The notes: generated from the sequence alone by a model not told the origin. 64,000 bases of DNA from Alteromonas hispanica (GCF_010500915.1 NZ_JAAAWP010000012.1:1-64000); one strand, 5' to 3'; counted from the first letter of the stretch, positions 6,997 to 13,202 are shown. Numbers and translations are program-made.

Positions 6997-7419
6997 TCAA
7001 ACTCCTCTCAAATAATCTTCAGGCGCTAACACTTTCAAACCATCAAATTGTAATTCCGCATTTTTCAGGTCTTTTAGGTTATTCGTAATAATGCTCTCGG
7101 CATTCCCTGCCACTGCAAGCTCTATAAGAAAGTTATCGCCTTCATCTTTTAAATTTGGCCGCCACAAATAATGTATCTGAACCCATTCGCAAACACTAAA
7201 AAATGCTGCTAGCAACTCGCTCACTTCGTCCTCGGTAAGCGGGCACAATTCTTTAATTTTGTCTCGCTTGCTTACTGCTTCGTACTCCAAGAATAAGGTC
7301 GTGCTAATCAGCGGCTTTAAATCCCCCAACAAGCATTGCCTTATCACTTCTCGGGCGGGGCCTGTTTTACCAATCAGAGCGCTAATAAGTACACTGGTGT
7401 CAATAACTACTTTATTCAT
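6997..7419 (-). CDS. PIN-family toxin (COG1569 / TIGR00305 type)
   Basis: 140 residues. The opening NKVVIDTSVLISALIGKTGP, a central LFLEYEAVSKRDKI and the segment DEGDNFLIELAVAGNAESIITNN are the hallmarks of the putative toxin component PIN family, with acidic residues for metal binding in VIDTS, EYE and DEGDN. Such proteins are presumed ribonucleases. The gene is first in its operon and the RHH antitoxin follows one base later. The ribosome site before ATG 7419 is weak, which would keep toxin output low compared with the antitoxin. Confidence 0.88.
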   Translation of the reverse strand: MNKVVIDTSVLISALIGKTGPAREVIRQCLLGDLKPLISTTLFLEYEAVSKRDKIKELCPLTEDEVSELLAAFFSVCEWVQIHYLWRPNLKDEGDNFLIELAVAGNAESIITNNLKDLKNAELQFDGLKVLAPEDYLRGV

Positions 7420-7433
7420 GGTTTACATGCTAG

Positions 7434-7463
7434 CGTATATGCTATCATTTTTCAATTTGACAA
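7434..7463 (-). promoter_or_regulatory. Promoter for the PIN/RHH operon
   Basis: On the minus strand TTGTCA (7458-7463) and TATACG (7434-7439) are 18 bases apart, directly upstream of the PIN toxin start and just inside the cassette from attC 13. It would make the module independent of the integron promoter. Confidence 0.5.
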
Positions 7464-7467
7464 TTGC

Positions 7468-7575
7468 AGCTAACAACCCAATTAACACACTCACTTCGTT
7501 CGCTGGGACGCATACACGTGGGGCGGCTGCGCCATTATGCCCCGCATGTCTGCGCCCGTTATTGAAAAGTTAGGC
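7468..7575 (+). repeat. attC site 13
   Basis: R'' box AGCTAAC at 7468-7474 and R' box GTTAGGC at 7569-7575. Nearly identical inside to attC 12. Confidence 0.9.
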
Positions 7576-7581
7576 GTCAAG

Positions 7582-7610
7582 TTGCACCGCGTTGCGCAAT
7601 ACGCTACACT
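7582..7610 (+). promoter_or_regulatory. Promoter and operator of higBA
   Basis: TTGCAC (7582-7587) and TACACT (7605-7610) are 17 bases apart. The palindrome TTGCGCAA (7592-7599) sits between them where a HigA repressor could bind. The expected transcription start, about seven bases after the -10 box, falls on the ATG of higB, so the transcript may have almost no leader. Confidence 0.55.
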
Positions 7611-7616
7611 CTTTCC

Positions 7617-7895
7617 ATGATTAAGTCATTTAAACATAAGGGCCTGAAGCTGTTTTTCGAAAAAGGGAAAACTTCAGGCATACAGACTAAGCACGCGAAA
7701 AAACTTCGTATGCAGTTAGCTGCTATTCACACCGCGCAAGATATTGATGACATTAATTTGCCTGGCTTCTCTCTAAATCAACTTAAAGGGGAAAGGTCAA
7801 ACATTTGGTCGATATCTGTCAACGGTAACTGGAGAGTAACTTTCGAGTTCACGGATGGTAATGCTTACATCTTAAATTACGAGGATTATCACTAA
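7617..7895 (+). CDS. higB: HigB toxin (RelE superfamily)
   Basis: 92 residues, the usual HigB length. The opening MIKSFKHKGLKLFFEKGKTSGI, the middle INLPGFSLNQLKGERSNIW and the end SVNGNWRVTFEFTDGNAYI match HigB/GraT mRNA interferases that cleave mRNA on the ribosome. The arginine in NWRVTFEF is the usual catalytic one. It is first in the operon and its TAA shares an A with the higA ATG (TAATG). No ribosome site stands before ATG 7617, in line with the near-leaderless promoter. Confidence 0.92.
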   Translation: MIKSFKHKGLKLFFEKGKTSGIQTKHAKKLRMQLAAIHTAQDIDDINLPGFSLNQLKGERSNIWSISVNGNWRVTFEFTDGNAYILNYEDYH

Positions 7896-8188
7896 TGAAT
7901 ATGCATAACCCACCACACCCCGGTGAATTTATTGAGTCCATTTACATGGAGCCACACGGCATAAGTTGCAGGACACTTGCAACCCATCTTGGTGTAGCCG
8001 CTTCTACACTAAATCGTGTCGTTAAGGGAAAAAGTGCAGTAACGCCAGAAATGGCATTAAGGTTATCAAAGGTATTAGGGCGCAGCCCTGAGAGTTGGCT
8101 TAGTATGCAAGACAACTATGAACTTTGGCAGGCAAAGCAAAACATCAACTTGGATAACGTCCAGCCAATAGATCTGCATGCCGCCTAA
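7895..8188 (+). CDS. higA: HigA antitoxin (XRE family)
   Basis: 97 residues. It opens with NPPHPGEFIESIYMEPHGIS, the conserved HigA start, and carries a helix-turn-helix at about 25-65 (CRTLATHLGVAASTLNRVVKGKSAVTP, given here in part). The C-terminal LSKVLGRSPESWLSMQDNYELW is also family-typical. HigA binds HigB and represses the shared promoter. It overlaps higB by one base and ends in the R'' box of attC 14, whose TAA is its stop codon. Confidence 0.93.
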   Translation: MNMHNPPHPGEFIESIYMEPHGISCRTLATHLGVAASTLNRVVKGKSAVTPEMALRLSKVLGRSPESWLSMQDNYELWQAKQNINLDNVQPIDLHAA

Positions 8189-8297
8189 CAATCATATTAA
8201 GCCGCTCGCAGGCGCGCTAGGACAGTAACACGTGGGCTCTGTCGCTTCGCTCGGATTTTAGCCCACGTATTACTGCCCCTTATGTGGGTAGTTAGGC
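8183..8297 (+). repeat. attC site 14
   Basis: R'' box GCCTAAC at 8183-8189 contains the higA stop; R' box GTTAGGC at 8291-8297 contains the minus-strand stop of the next cassette gene. Confidence 0.9.
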
Positions 8298-8594
8298 GCC
8301 AAAGCGTAATTGATTTACATCCATACTTTTATGTAGAATTCTTGTAATCAGAATTTCCTGGCTACCAGTTTGCTTGTAGAAAATAACGTGACTACCTTGC
8401 GGAAACTTTCTGTATCCGTCTCTTATTTCGTCGCAGCTTTTACCGATATCAGGATTTTCAGACAACATCCAAAATGAATCGTCGAACTGTTTTAGGTACA
8501 CATTACGCTGTTCCCGCCCCCATTTCCGTTGCGTAAATAACGCGATATCTTTTAGATCGGATTTTGCGAGTACAGTTAACTTAAATGGTTTCAC
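8292..8594 (-). CDS. parE: ParE toxin
   Basis: 100 residues. The N-terminal FKLTVLAKSDLKDIALFTQR, the central WMLSENPDIGKSCDEIRDGY and the C-terminal VIFYKQ ... ILITRILHKSMD follow the ParE order of helices and strands. ParE toxins of this type usually block DNA gyrase, trapping it on DNA. The gene overlaps parD by four bases (ATGA), so translation is coupled. The stop codon TAA is the reverse of TTA in the R' box of attC 14. Confidence 0.9.
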   Translation of the reverse strand: MKPFKLTVLAKSDLKDIALFTQRKWGREQRNVYLKQFDDSFWMLSENPDIGKSCDEIRDGYRKFPQGSHVIFYKQTGSQEILITRILHKSMDVNQLRFGA

Positions 8595-8833
8595 TCTTTT
8601 AATTCACCATCTAGTTCTGATATCAAGTTCTCAAGGTCGTATTCAGCCTCGCCGCTTTCTTCACCTGCTACAAGTAATTGATGCAAAGTGTTTAATTTGG
8701 TCTCCTGTGTTTCTAACATGCGAAGAGCTGCTCGAATTACTTCGCTCGCTGAACCATATCGACCAGTTTGAATTTGGCTAGCAATAAAGCCATCAAAATG
8801 GTCACCAAGGGTAATGCTGGTATTTTTAGCCAT
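8591..8833 (-). CDS. parD: ParD antitoxin
   Basis: 80 residues, the usual ParD size. The core MAKNTSITLGDHFDGFIASQ followed by IQTGRYGSASEVIRAALRML is the ParD ribbon-helix-helix signature; the acidic tail (EYDLENLISELDGEL) wraps ParE. A GGAG ribosome site lies seven bases before ATG 8833. It is the first gene of the operon and expected to repress it. Confidence 0.92.
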   Translation of the reverse strand: MAKNTSITLGDHFDGFIASQIQTGRYGSASEVIRAALRMLETQETKLNTLHQLLVAGEESGEAEYDLENLISELDGELKE

Positions 8834-8857
8834 TTACTTTCTCCAAGTACCAATATA

Positions 8858-8891
8858 TACCTAATTATGGTATTTGCGCACTGTAAGTCAA
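8858..8891 (-). promoter_or_regulatory. Promoter and operator of parDE
   Basis: On the minus strand TTGACT (8886-8891) and CATAAT (8864-8869) are 16 bases apart. TACC...GGTA arms (8858-8872) overlap the -10 box, and more TACC copies lie toward the gene, giving a likely ParD operator. Confidence 0.6.
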
Positions 8892-8895
8892 TAGC

Positions 8896-9012
8896 GCATA
8901 ACAAACGCATTAACACTCGCTGCCCTCGCTAGGGACAAAAACACGTAGGCTCCCTGCGCTTCGCTTGGTATTGTAGCTTACGTATTTTTGCCTGTTATGC
9001 GGGCCGTTATAC
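8896..9012 (+). repeat. attC site 15
   Basis: R'' box GCATAAC at 8896-8902 and R' box GTTATAC at 9006-9012. Confidence 0.9.
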
Positions 9013-9020
9013 GCAATTGG

Positions 9021-9311
9021 TCAGAACAACTTTTTAACATCACGGTAAAAATTTTCATGAGAACCAAGAGCTATCAATTCAAGTATTACAGTGCCGTCCT
9101 CGTAACTGTAACCTAATAAGGTTAACTGCTTAACCATCTTGAACTTGTGCACGCGAAGAAAAGCAAGGTCGCCTTTTTTCTGTTCACCTAGAAGAGGATA
9201 GTCCATCAGTTCCTTTACAGCTTTATCTAAGTCTTTTTTCTGATTCTTATGTAACTTCTTTACTGCTCTCCTAAAATTAGCTGTCTGTAAGACACTCGTA
9301 ATCTTAGCCAA
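9021..9311 (-). CDS. ParE-like type II toxin (PF15781 type)
   Basis: 96 residues. SVLQTANFRRAVKKLHKNQK and LAFLRVHKFKMVKQLTLLGY followed by VILELIALGSHENFYRDVK match the ParE-like toxin family that pairs with ParD-like antitoxins; the C-terminal GSHENFYRDVK is characteristic. The target is not established for this family. It overlaps its antitoxin by eight bases. Unlike the other minus-strand cassette genes, it stops nine bases inside the cassette and not in the attC core. Confidence 0.82.
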   Translation of the reverse strand: MAKITSVLQTANFRRAVKKLHKNQKKDLDKAVKELMDYPLLGEQKKGDLAFLRVHKFKMVKQLTLLGYSYEDGTVILELIALGSHENFYRDVKKLF

Positions 9312-9525
9312 AATCGTAAGGCTCCAATTTTCCAGCCTCTTTTTCAGCTTTAGAAATAATTGCCTGTTTCACAAATTCGTATGGCAAATCGGGATTATCT
9401 TCCATCATTTCACCTATTTTTGCCCAGTGCTCAATCTGTTTTGGCATAGTTCGGTTCAGTGCTCTGCCCATAATGGTAGCTTTCTCAACTAGATCTTGGT
9501 CTAGTCTTACGCTCGCGGTTGCCAT
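9304..9525 (-). CDS. ParD-like antitoxin (PF11903 type)
   Basis: 73 residues. MATASVRLDQDLVEKATIMG and RTMPKQIEHWAKIGEMMEDNPDL (in part) are the conserved ParD_like features, including the EHWAKIG helix. The protein is a short DNA-binding antitoxin, first in the operon, and its promoter region carries two inverted repeats. The partner is the toxin at 9021-9311. TA identity rests on family resemblance and gene pairing. Confidence 0.85.
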   Translation of the reverse strand: MATASVRLDQDLVEKATIMGRALNRTMPKQIEHWAKIGEMMEDNPDLPYEFVKQAIISKAEKEAGKLEPYDFG

Positions 9526-9548
9526 GATATGTCTCCCAATAGTTAGCC

Positions 9549-9582
9549 GTTACATTGTAGCAATGCGCTACAGATGTAGCAA
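9549..9582 (-). promoter_or_regulatory. Promoter and double operator of the ParD-like module
   Basis: On the minus strand TTGCTA (9577-9582) and TACAAT (9554-9559) are 17 bases apart. A perfect inverted repeat GCTACA-GA-TGTAGC (9567-9580) fills the spacer, and a near copy GTTACA-T-TGTAGC (9549-9561) covers the -10 box. Two adjacent sites suggest cooperative binding by the antitoxin. Confidence 0.65.
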
Positions 9583-9587
9583 ATTGC

Positions 9588-9703
9588 GTATAACAAAAGC
9601 ATTAACACTCGCTGCGCTCGCTAGGGACAAAAACACGTAGGCTCCCTGCGCTTCGCTTGGTGTTGTAGCCTACGTGTTTTTGCCCGTTATGCGGGTGTTA
9701 TGT
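9588..9703 (+). repeat. attC site 16
   Basis: R'' box GTATAAC at 9588-9594 and R' box GTTATGT at 9697-9703. Confidence 0.9.
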
Positions 9704-9724
9704 GAACTCACTAAGGAAGGTTTT

Positions 9725-10159
9725 ATGAACTACAAGAATTTACTTTTCGTCACCTATTTTCTGTCTACTGGTGTACTCGCCGCTGGTAATTATGCCTCTG
9801 TAGAATTAACGCATTTGAATCCAACAAATGCCAAAAGCACTTAGCTCAGAGAGAAGCAATTCATGCCACGCTATCCCGTTGAGTTGGCAATGAAGGGAAT
9901 TGCTGGCTGTGGAATATTTAAAGTAATAGTCGACGAAAGTGGTTCAACCGAAAGTATCGATCTTATTAGCTCAGTTCCTAAAAAGGTTATTTCTAAGCCA
10001 GTAACGAAAGTTATTAAAGATTGGAGTTGGACGTTGGCTGACGGCAAATCCCCAATCCGCGAAGAAAAGCTATTGAGGCTAGATTTCTGTATGGGGGGTA
10101 GTACAGAGGAAGAATCTATTTTAAAGTGTAAGCAACAGGCAGCTATGGCGTGCGAATAG
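9725..10159 (+). pseudogene. TonB C-terminal-like secreted protein, interrupted by in-frame TAG
   Basis: An AAGGAAGG ribosome site precedes ATG 9725. The first 39 codons encode a signal peptide (MNYKNLLFVTYFLSTGVLAAG) and a short linker, then TAG at 9842-9844 stops the frame. The same frame continues without shift for 105 more codons to TAG at 10157-10159 and encodes a TonB-like domain: RYPVELAMKGIAGCGIFKV, VDESG and VIKDWSW, with three further cysteines. Intact, the protein would be about 144 residues, periplasmic. Either the TAG is a recent C to T change of a glutamine codon or it is read through. A restart at ATG 9863 would lose the leader. Confidence 0.75.
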
Positions 10160-10164
10160 CGTTC

Positions 10165-10272
10165 ACATAACAAACAAATTATGGCACTCGCTGTCGCTCG
10201 CTGGGACTCAAAAACGTGCGCGGCTTCGCCATTATTGCACACGCATCTGCGCCCCTTAGCTTAAAGTTATCT
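10165..10272 (+). repeat. attC site 17
   Basis: R'' box ACATAAC at 10165-10171 and R' box GTTATCT at 10266-10272. Confidence 0.88.
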
Positions 10273-10277
10273 TCTCG

Positions 10278-10304
10278 TTGGCATTCCCGCACTTTTCATA
10301 TAAC
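10278..10304 (+). promoter_or_regulatory. Candidate promoter of the DUF4160-DUF2442 pair
   Basis: TTGGCA (10278-10283) and TATAAC (10299-10304) are 15 bases apart, a little short of optimal. The predicted start of transcription falls about two bases before the ATG at 10313, and no ribosome site is visible, so a leaderless transcript is possible. Confidence 0.4.
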
Positions 10305-10312
10305 CTTTCAGC

Positions 10313-10549
10313 ATGCCAACAGTATTAAAAATTGGGCCATATCGCTTTTTCTTTTACAGTAACGAAAATGGTGAACCGGCCCACATTCATATTCAACGCG
10401 AAAGAATGCTAGCTAAATTCTGGCTTCGTCCTGTCGCGTTAGCAAGTTCAACTCGCTTTGCTCCAAAAGAACTTAGAACTTTGGAAAAGCTTGTTGTCGA
10501 AAATAGAGATGCTTTTTTGGAGGCTTGGAATGGCTACTTTAGCAGTTGA
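10313..10549 (+). CDS. DUF4160 domain protein
   Basis: 78 residues. MPTVLKIGPYRFFFYSNENG, EPAHIHIQRE and AKFWLRPVALA are the conserved DUF4160 motifs; the HIHIQ pair of histidines is the most constant feature. The family is often encoded beside DUF2442 proteins, as it is here, with a 20-base overlap. No biochemical role is known. The fixed pairing, small size and cassette setting fit a toxin-antitoxin-like module, but this is inference only. Confidence 0.85.
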   Translation: MPTVLKIGPYRFFFYSNENGEPAHIHIQRERMLAKFWLRPVALASSTRFAPKELRTLEKLVVENRDAFLEAWNGYFSS

Positions 10550-10784
10550 ACATCACCCACAAGCTGTGTCGGTGTCTTTCGACGAAAGTTCTTTAATTGT
10601 CGAGCTAATCGACGGCAGAACTATTTCTGTTCCTTTATCCTGGTTTCCTAGCCTTTCTCAAGCTAGCTCATCTCAATTGCAGGATTGGGAATTGTTAGGT
10701 GATGGTGAAGGTATTCACTGGCCGCAGCTTGATGAGGATCTAAGTGTAACCGGTCTACTTATCGGCAATCGCAGCAGAAGATAA
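10530..10784 (+). CDS. DUF2442 domain protein
   Basis: 84 residues. The start is ATG 10530, with GGAGG at 10519-10523 inside the upstream gene. The sequence shows the DUF2442 order: AVSVSFDESSLIVELIDGRT, then ISVPLSWFPSL and the end WELLGDGEGIHWPQLDEDL with the conserved GxGIHWPxLDEDLS core. It is translated from the same message as the DUF4160 gene. The family fold resembles small regulatory beta proteins; function is not established. Its TAA stop lies in the R'' box of attC 18. Confidence 0.88.
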   Translation: MATLAVEHHPQAVSVSFDESSLIVELIDGRTISVPLSWFPSLSQASSSQLQDWELLGDGEGIHWPQLDEDLSVTGLLIGNRSRR

Positions 10785-10867
10785 CAATCAAATGTTGGGG
10801 ACACACACGTGGGCTCTGCTTCGCAGTATAGCCCACGCGTATGTGCCGCCAAATTAGGGCGTTATAT
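10779..10867 (+). repeat. attC site 18 (89 bp)
   Basis: R'' box AGATAAC at 10779-10785 and R' box GTTATAT at 10861-10867. Shorter than most sites, with the arms ACACGTGGGCT and AGCCCACGCGT intact. Confidence 0.85.
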
Positions 10868-11179
10868 TCCAGTGATAGCGAAGTCTATTGCATCTATCAG
10901 CAGTGCTCTGGATTGCTCCAACGAACCAATACGATCGTGGAGCACGTCTTCGGGTATAGAACTAAGTTGTTGTGCTAGAAATAAATATGTTGTGTCCTCG
11001 AATTCTATTTCCGGCGTCAGCTTCTTCATGTAGAAACTGTTTTTAGTATTACTAGTTGTTAACGGTACAACCAGCCTTGTTGCCAATTGGTCGATTACAG
11101 AATTTTGAACATCAACAAGAAAAGGGTAAGCTTTGCTAGTTTTCTTGCTTGGGTTTCTGTAAACATCAAATTGCGCCAT
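10862..11179 (-). CDS. ccdB: CcdB gyrase toxin
   Basis: 105 residues. AQFDVYRNPSKKTSKAYPFL, VDVQNSVIDQLATRLVVPL and the end LLIDAIDFAITGI are clearly CcdB. In the F plasmid protein the last residues are WGI and the tryptophan contacts GyrA; here the end is TGI, as I recall for Vibrio chromosomal CcdB, so gyrase binding may be different in strength. The gene shares one base with ccdA. The stop codon TAA comes from the R' box of attC 18. Confidence 0.93.
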   Translation of the reverse strand: MAQFDVYRNPSKKTSKAYPFLVDVQNSVIDQLATRLVVPLTTSNTKNSFYMKKLTPEIEFEDTTYLFLAQQLSSIPEDVLHDRIGSLEQSRALLIDAIDFAITGI

Positions 11180-11424
11180 TAGAAGTTCCTGTACTCATCA
11201 CCTATACAACCGTTCTCAGCAACAAACTCGTTGTATGCAGCTATGGCAGCTTTGTTTTCTTTTTTCCATTTCTCTGCTTCAATACTTTTTAGCTTGTCTC
11301 TGAGTGCTTGCTCTAATGTCGCAGAAAGGTTAACTTTTAAACTTCGAGCTTTTTGCAATAAGTCGCTATTTAAGCTTAGATTTGTCGCTTTCTTGGGGGC
11401 ATGGACGTCATATAAATCTTGCAT
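11179..11424 (-). CDS. ccdA: CcdA antitoxin
   Basis: 81 residues. The start at ATG 11424 has a GGAG site upstream and gives the normal CcdA length; the frame stays open further into attC 19 but that part is not coding. Residues 8-45 (PKKATNLSLNSDLLQKARSL and KVNLSATLEQAL) form the ribbon-helix-helix, and the end ENKAAIAAYNEFVAENG is the CcdB-binding tail with the usual IAAYNEFVEE-like motif. It is first in the operon and should repress it together with CcdB. Confidence 0.93.
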   Translation of the reverse strand: MQDLYDVHAPKKATNLSLNSDLLQKARSLKVNLSATLEQALRDKLKSIEAEKWKKENKAAIAAYNEFVAENGCIGDEYRNF

Positions 11425-11452
11425 TTTATCACTCCAACTAATTTCACCATTA

Positions 11453-11480
11453 AGTATACGCATACAAATGCGCATTGCAA
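11453..11480 (-). promoter_or_regulatory. Promoter and operator of ccdAB
   Basis: On the minus strand TTGCAA (11475-11480) and TATACT (11453-11458) are 16 bases apart. The palindromes GTATAC and AATGCGCATT lie at and between the boxes and are candidate CcdA sites. Confidence 0.6.
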
Positions 11481-11492
11481 AGCATGGTTGGA

Positions 11493-11608
11493 ATATAACA
11501 AACGCATTAACACTCGCTGCGCTCGCTAGGGACAAAAACACGTAGGCTCCCAGCGCTTCGCTTGGTATCGTAGTCTATATATTTTTGCCCATTATGCAGG
11601 TGTTATAC
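11493..11608 (+). repeat. attC site 19
   Basis: R'' box ATATAAC at 11493-11499 and R' box GTTATAC at 11602-11608. The right inner arm carries a few changes that weaken its pairing. Confidence 0.85.
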
Positions 11609-11629
11609 ACTTTTCAGGAAAAGGATATT

Positions 11630-11881
11630 ATGAAGATTAAATTAGTAGCCGCTCTACTGTTGTGTACCTTTTTAAATGGCTGTGCGTCAACTTCAGACAA
11701 AGCAGCAAAGGATTTTCTTGATGGCGCAAGCTCCAGCGCTGAATCGAGACACATGGAAGAATTAAATAAAAAGTATCCTAACAAACCTGACCATAAAAAC
11801 GACTTCATAGAAGACACAATGTCTGGTGCACTTACCGCACTTTTCCGAGGCATATTTAGCTCCGATGAAGATAACGAGTAA
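11630..11881 (+). CDS. Small lipoprotein of unknown function
   Basis: 83 residues. ATG 11630 follows an AGGAAAAGGA stretch. The leader MKIKLVAALLLCTFLNGC ends in a good lipobox (LNGC), so cysteine 18 should be lipidated and the protein anchored to a membrane facing the periplasm. The mature part is hydrophilic and acidic (SSDEDNE at the end). No family is recognised. It is alone in its cassette. Confidence 0.75.
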   Translation: MKIKLVAALLLCTFLNGCASTSDKAAKDFLDGASSSAESRHMEELNKKYPNKPDHKNDFIEDTMSGALTALFRGIFSSDEDNE

Positions 11882-11902
11882 AGCAAGGCTTTCTCGTCAC
11901 AT

Positions 11903-12010
11903 GTATAACAAACAAATTATGGCACTCGCTACAGCTCGTTGGGACGCATACACGTGCGCGGCTTCGCCATTATTGCACACGTGTCTGCGCCGCAAAGTTC
12001 AGCGTTAGCC
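11903..12010 (+). repeat. attC site 20
   Basis: R'' box GTATAAC at 11903-11909 and R' box GTTAGCC at 12004-12010. Its left half is nearly identical to attC 1 and attC 17. Confidence 0.9.
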
Positions 12011-12027
12011 ACTAAAAAGGATTTTCC

Positions 12028-12351
12028 ATGGATACAGGTTTTCTAATTCTTTTAATATCCTGCTTAAGCGGCTTTATATATTTGATCATTGGCTATCTGC
12101 TTTCCTTTAAGCAAAAAGCGAATGTACTTAACGGTATCGACTTTTCTAAAATTACCGACCTAACTGCTTTCTGCAAATACGTAGGCAATAGCTTTTTATT
12201 ATCTGGTGTAGTACAAATCTTAGTTGGGCTGTTGGCTTACTTAGCTTATTTAAACCTTTTGATGTTCGTAGCTATTTATGTTTTCTTCTCGACATTGCCC
12301 ATTGTTAATGTCGTCAGAGCTATGCGCAAATTTCAAAAAAGTACTTCGTAA
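12028..12351 (+). CDS. Small membrane protein, DUF3784-like
   Basis: 107 residues with AAGG at 12017-12020 before ATG 12028. Three membrane segments are visible at about 5-26, 52-75 and 76-95. A first helix ending in GYLLSFKQKANVLNGIDF followed by KITDLTAFCKYVGNSFLLSG resembles DUF3784 proteins, where a helix is followed by a G-x-N loop and a second helix. Role unknown. The match is by pattern and moderate. Confidence 0.65.
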   Translation: MDTGFLILLISCLSGFIYLIIGYLLSFKQKANVLNGIDFSKITDLTAFCKYVGNSFLLSGVVQILVGLLAYLAYLNLLMFVAIYVFFSTLPIVNVVRAMRKFQKSTS

Positions 12352-12360
12352 GTGAAACGC

Positions 12361-12468
12361 GGCTAACAACCCAATCAATACACTCACTGCGTTCGTTGGG
12401 ACGCATATACGCGGTGCGGCTTCGCCATTATGCCCCACATGTATGCGCCCCTTGTTGGAAAGTTAGCT
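12361..12468 (+). repeat. attC site 21
   Basis: R'' box GGCTAAC at 12361-12367 and R' box GTTAGCT at 12462-12468. Confidence 0.88.
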
Positions 12469-12521
12469 GCCACAGCGCACTAATGCACAACATACTGTAC
12501 AGGTGCTCATTTTCGATCTAA

Positions 12522-12544
12522 ACTTGTTCCATATAATGTACAAG
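12522..12544 (+). promoter_or_regulatory. -10 box and operator of yefM-yoeB
   Basis: TATAAT at 12532-12537 is a consensus -10 box with a poor -35. It lies between ACTTGT (from 12522) and ACAAGT (ending at 12544), an inverted repeat. A further TGTACA stands upstream. YefM binds palindromes of this kind, so it is the likely operator. Confidence 0.6.
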
Positions 12545-12555
12545 TGAGGTGCAAA

Positions 12556-12810
12556 ATGAGAATAGTCTCCTTTACCGAAGCACGAAATGGTCTAAAAGCC
12601 GTTTTGGACAACGTCATCAACGATGCAGATACTACAGTAATCACTCGTCGTGACTCTGAAGATGCTGTTGTAATGTCATTGGATTACTACAACAGCCTTA
12701 TGGAAACTGTTCATCTACTTCGTTCCCCAGCGAACGCTGAACACTTAAATCGTTCAATTGCACAGTTTAAAGCGGCAAAAACGACCCAGCGAGAACTTAT
12801 TGATGAGTAA
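12556..12810 (+). CDS. yefM: YefM antitoxin (Phd/YefM family)
   Basis: 84 residues. ATG 12556 has GAGG six bases upstream. MRIVSFTEARNGLKAVLDNV and TVITRRDSEDAVVMSLDYYN are the conserved YefM N-terminal DNA-binding domain; the tail from about residue 55 (LLRSPANAEHLNRSIAQF) binds YoeB. It overlaps the toxin gene by eight bases and is expected to be made in excess and to repress the operon. Confidence 0.95.
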   Translation: MRIVSFTEARNGLKAVLDNVINDADTTVITRRDSEDAVVMSLDYYNSLMETVHLLRSPANAEHLNRSIAQFKAAKTTQRELIDE

Positions 12811-13066
12811 CAGGTTATTATCATGGACTGATGAAGCTTGGAATAGTTATGTCTTTTGGCAAACTCAAGACAAGAAAACCTTTAAACGAATAAATAAGTT
12901 AATTTCCGATGTTAAGCGCTCTCCATTTGATGGAATTGGAAAGCCGGAACCTCTTAAAGAAAATCTTTCAGGTTTCTGGTCCCGAAGAATAGATGACACT
13001 AACCGTTTGGTATATACCGTGGATGATAACGCAATTACCGTTATCTCATGTCGTTACCACTACTAA
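12803..13066 (+). CDS. yoeB: YoeB toxin
   Basis: 87 residues. The start ATG 12803 lies within the end of yefM. The family motifs LLSWTDEAWNSYVFWQTQDK, KRINKLISDVKRSPFDGIGK, PEPLKENLSGFWSRRIDD and NRLVYTVDD are all present, with the catalytic glutamate and arginine of YoeB and the end CRYHY. It is a ribosome-dependent mRNA interferase. The full set of active-site residues suggests it is functional. Confidence 0.95.
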   Translation: MSNRLLSWTDEAWNSYVFWQTQDKKTFKRINKLISDVKRSPFDGIGKPEPLKENLSGFWSRRIDDTNRLVYTVDDNAITVISCRYHY

Positions 13067-13077
13067 TAATAGGTGGC

Positions 13078-13191
13078 AGCTAACAATCACATTAAGCCGC
13101 TCGCAGGCTCGTCGGGACAGAAACACGTGGGCTGACTCACTTCGTTCGAATTTTAGCCCACGCGCTAGCGCCCCTTAGCTTAAAGTTAGGT
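13078..13191 (+). repeat. attC site 22
   Basis: R'' box AGCTAAC at 13078-13084 and R' box GTTAGGT at 13185-13191. Confidence 0.9.
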
Positions 13192-13202
13192 GCTAAAGGG
13201 AT

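Noticed and set aside
22..13191. Regularly spaced repeats resembling a CRISPR array
   Set aside because: The repeats are about 100 bp, diverge in their centre, carry R'' and R' boxes and are separated by complete genes. They are attC sites.
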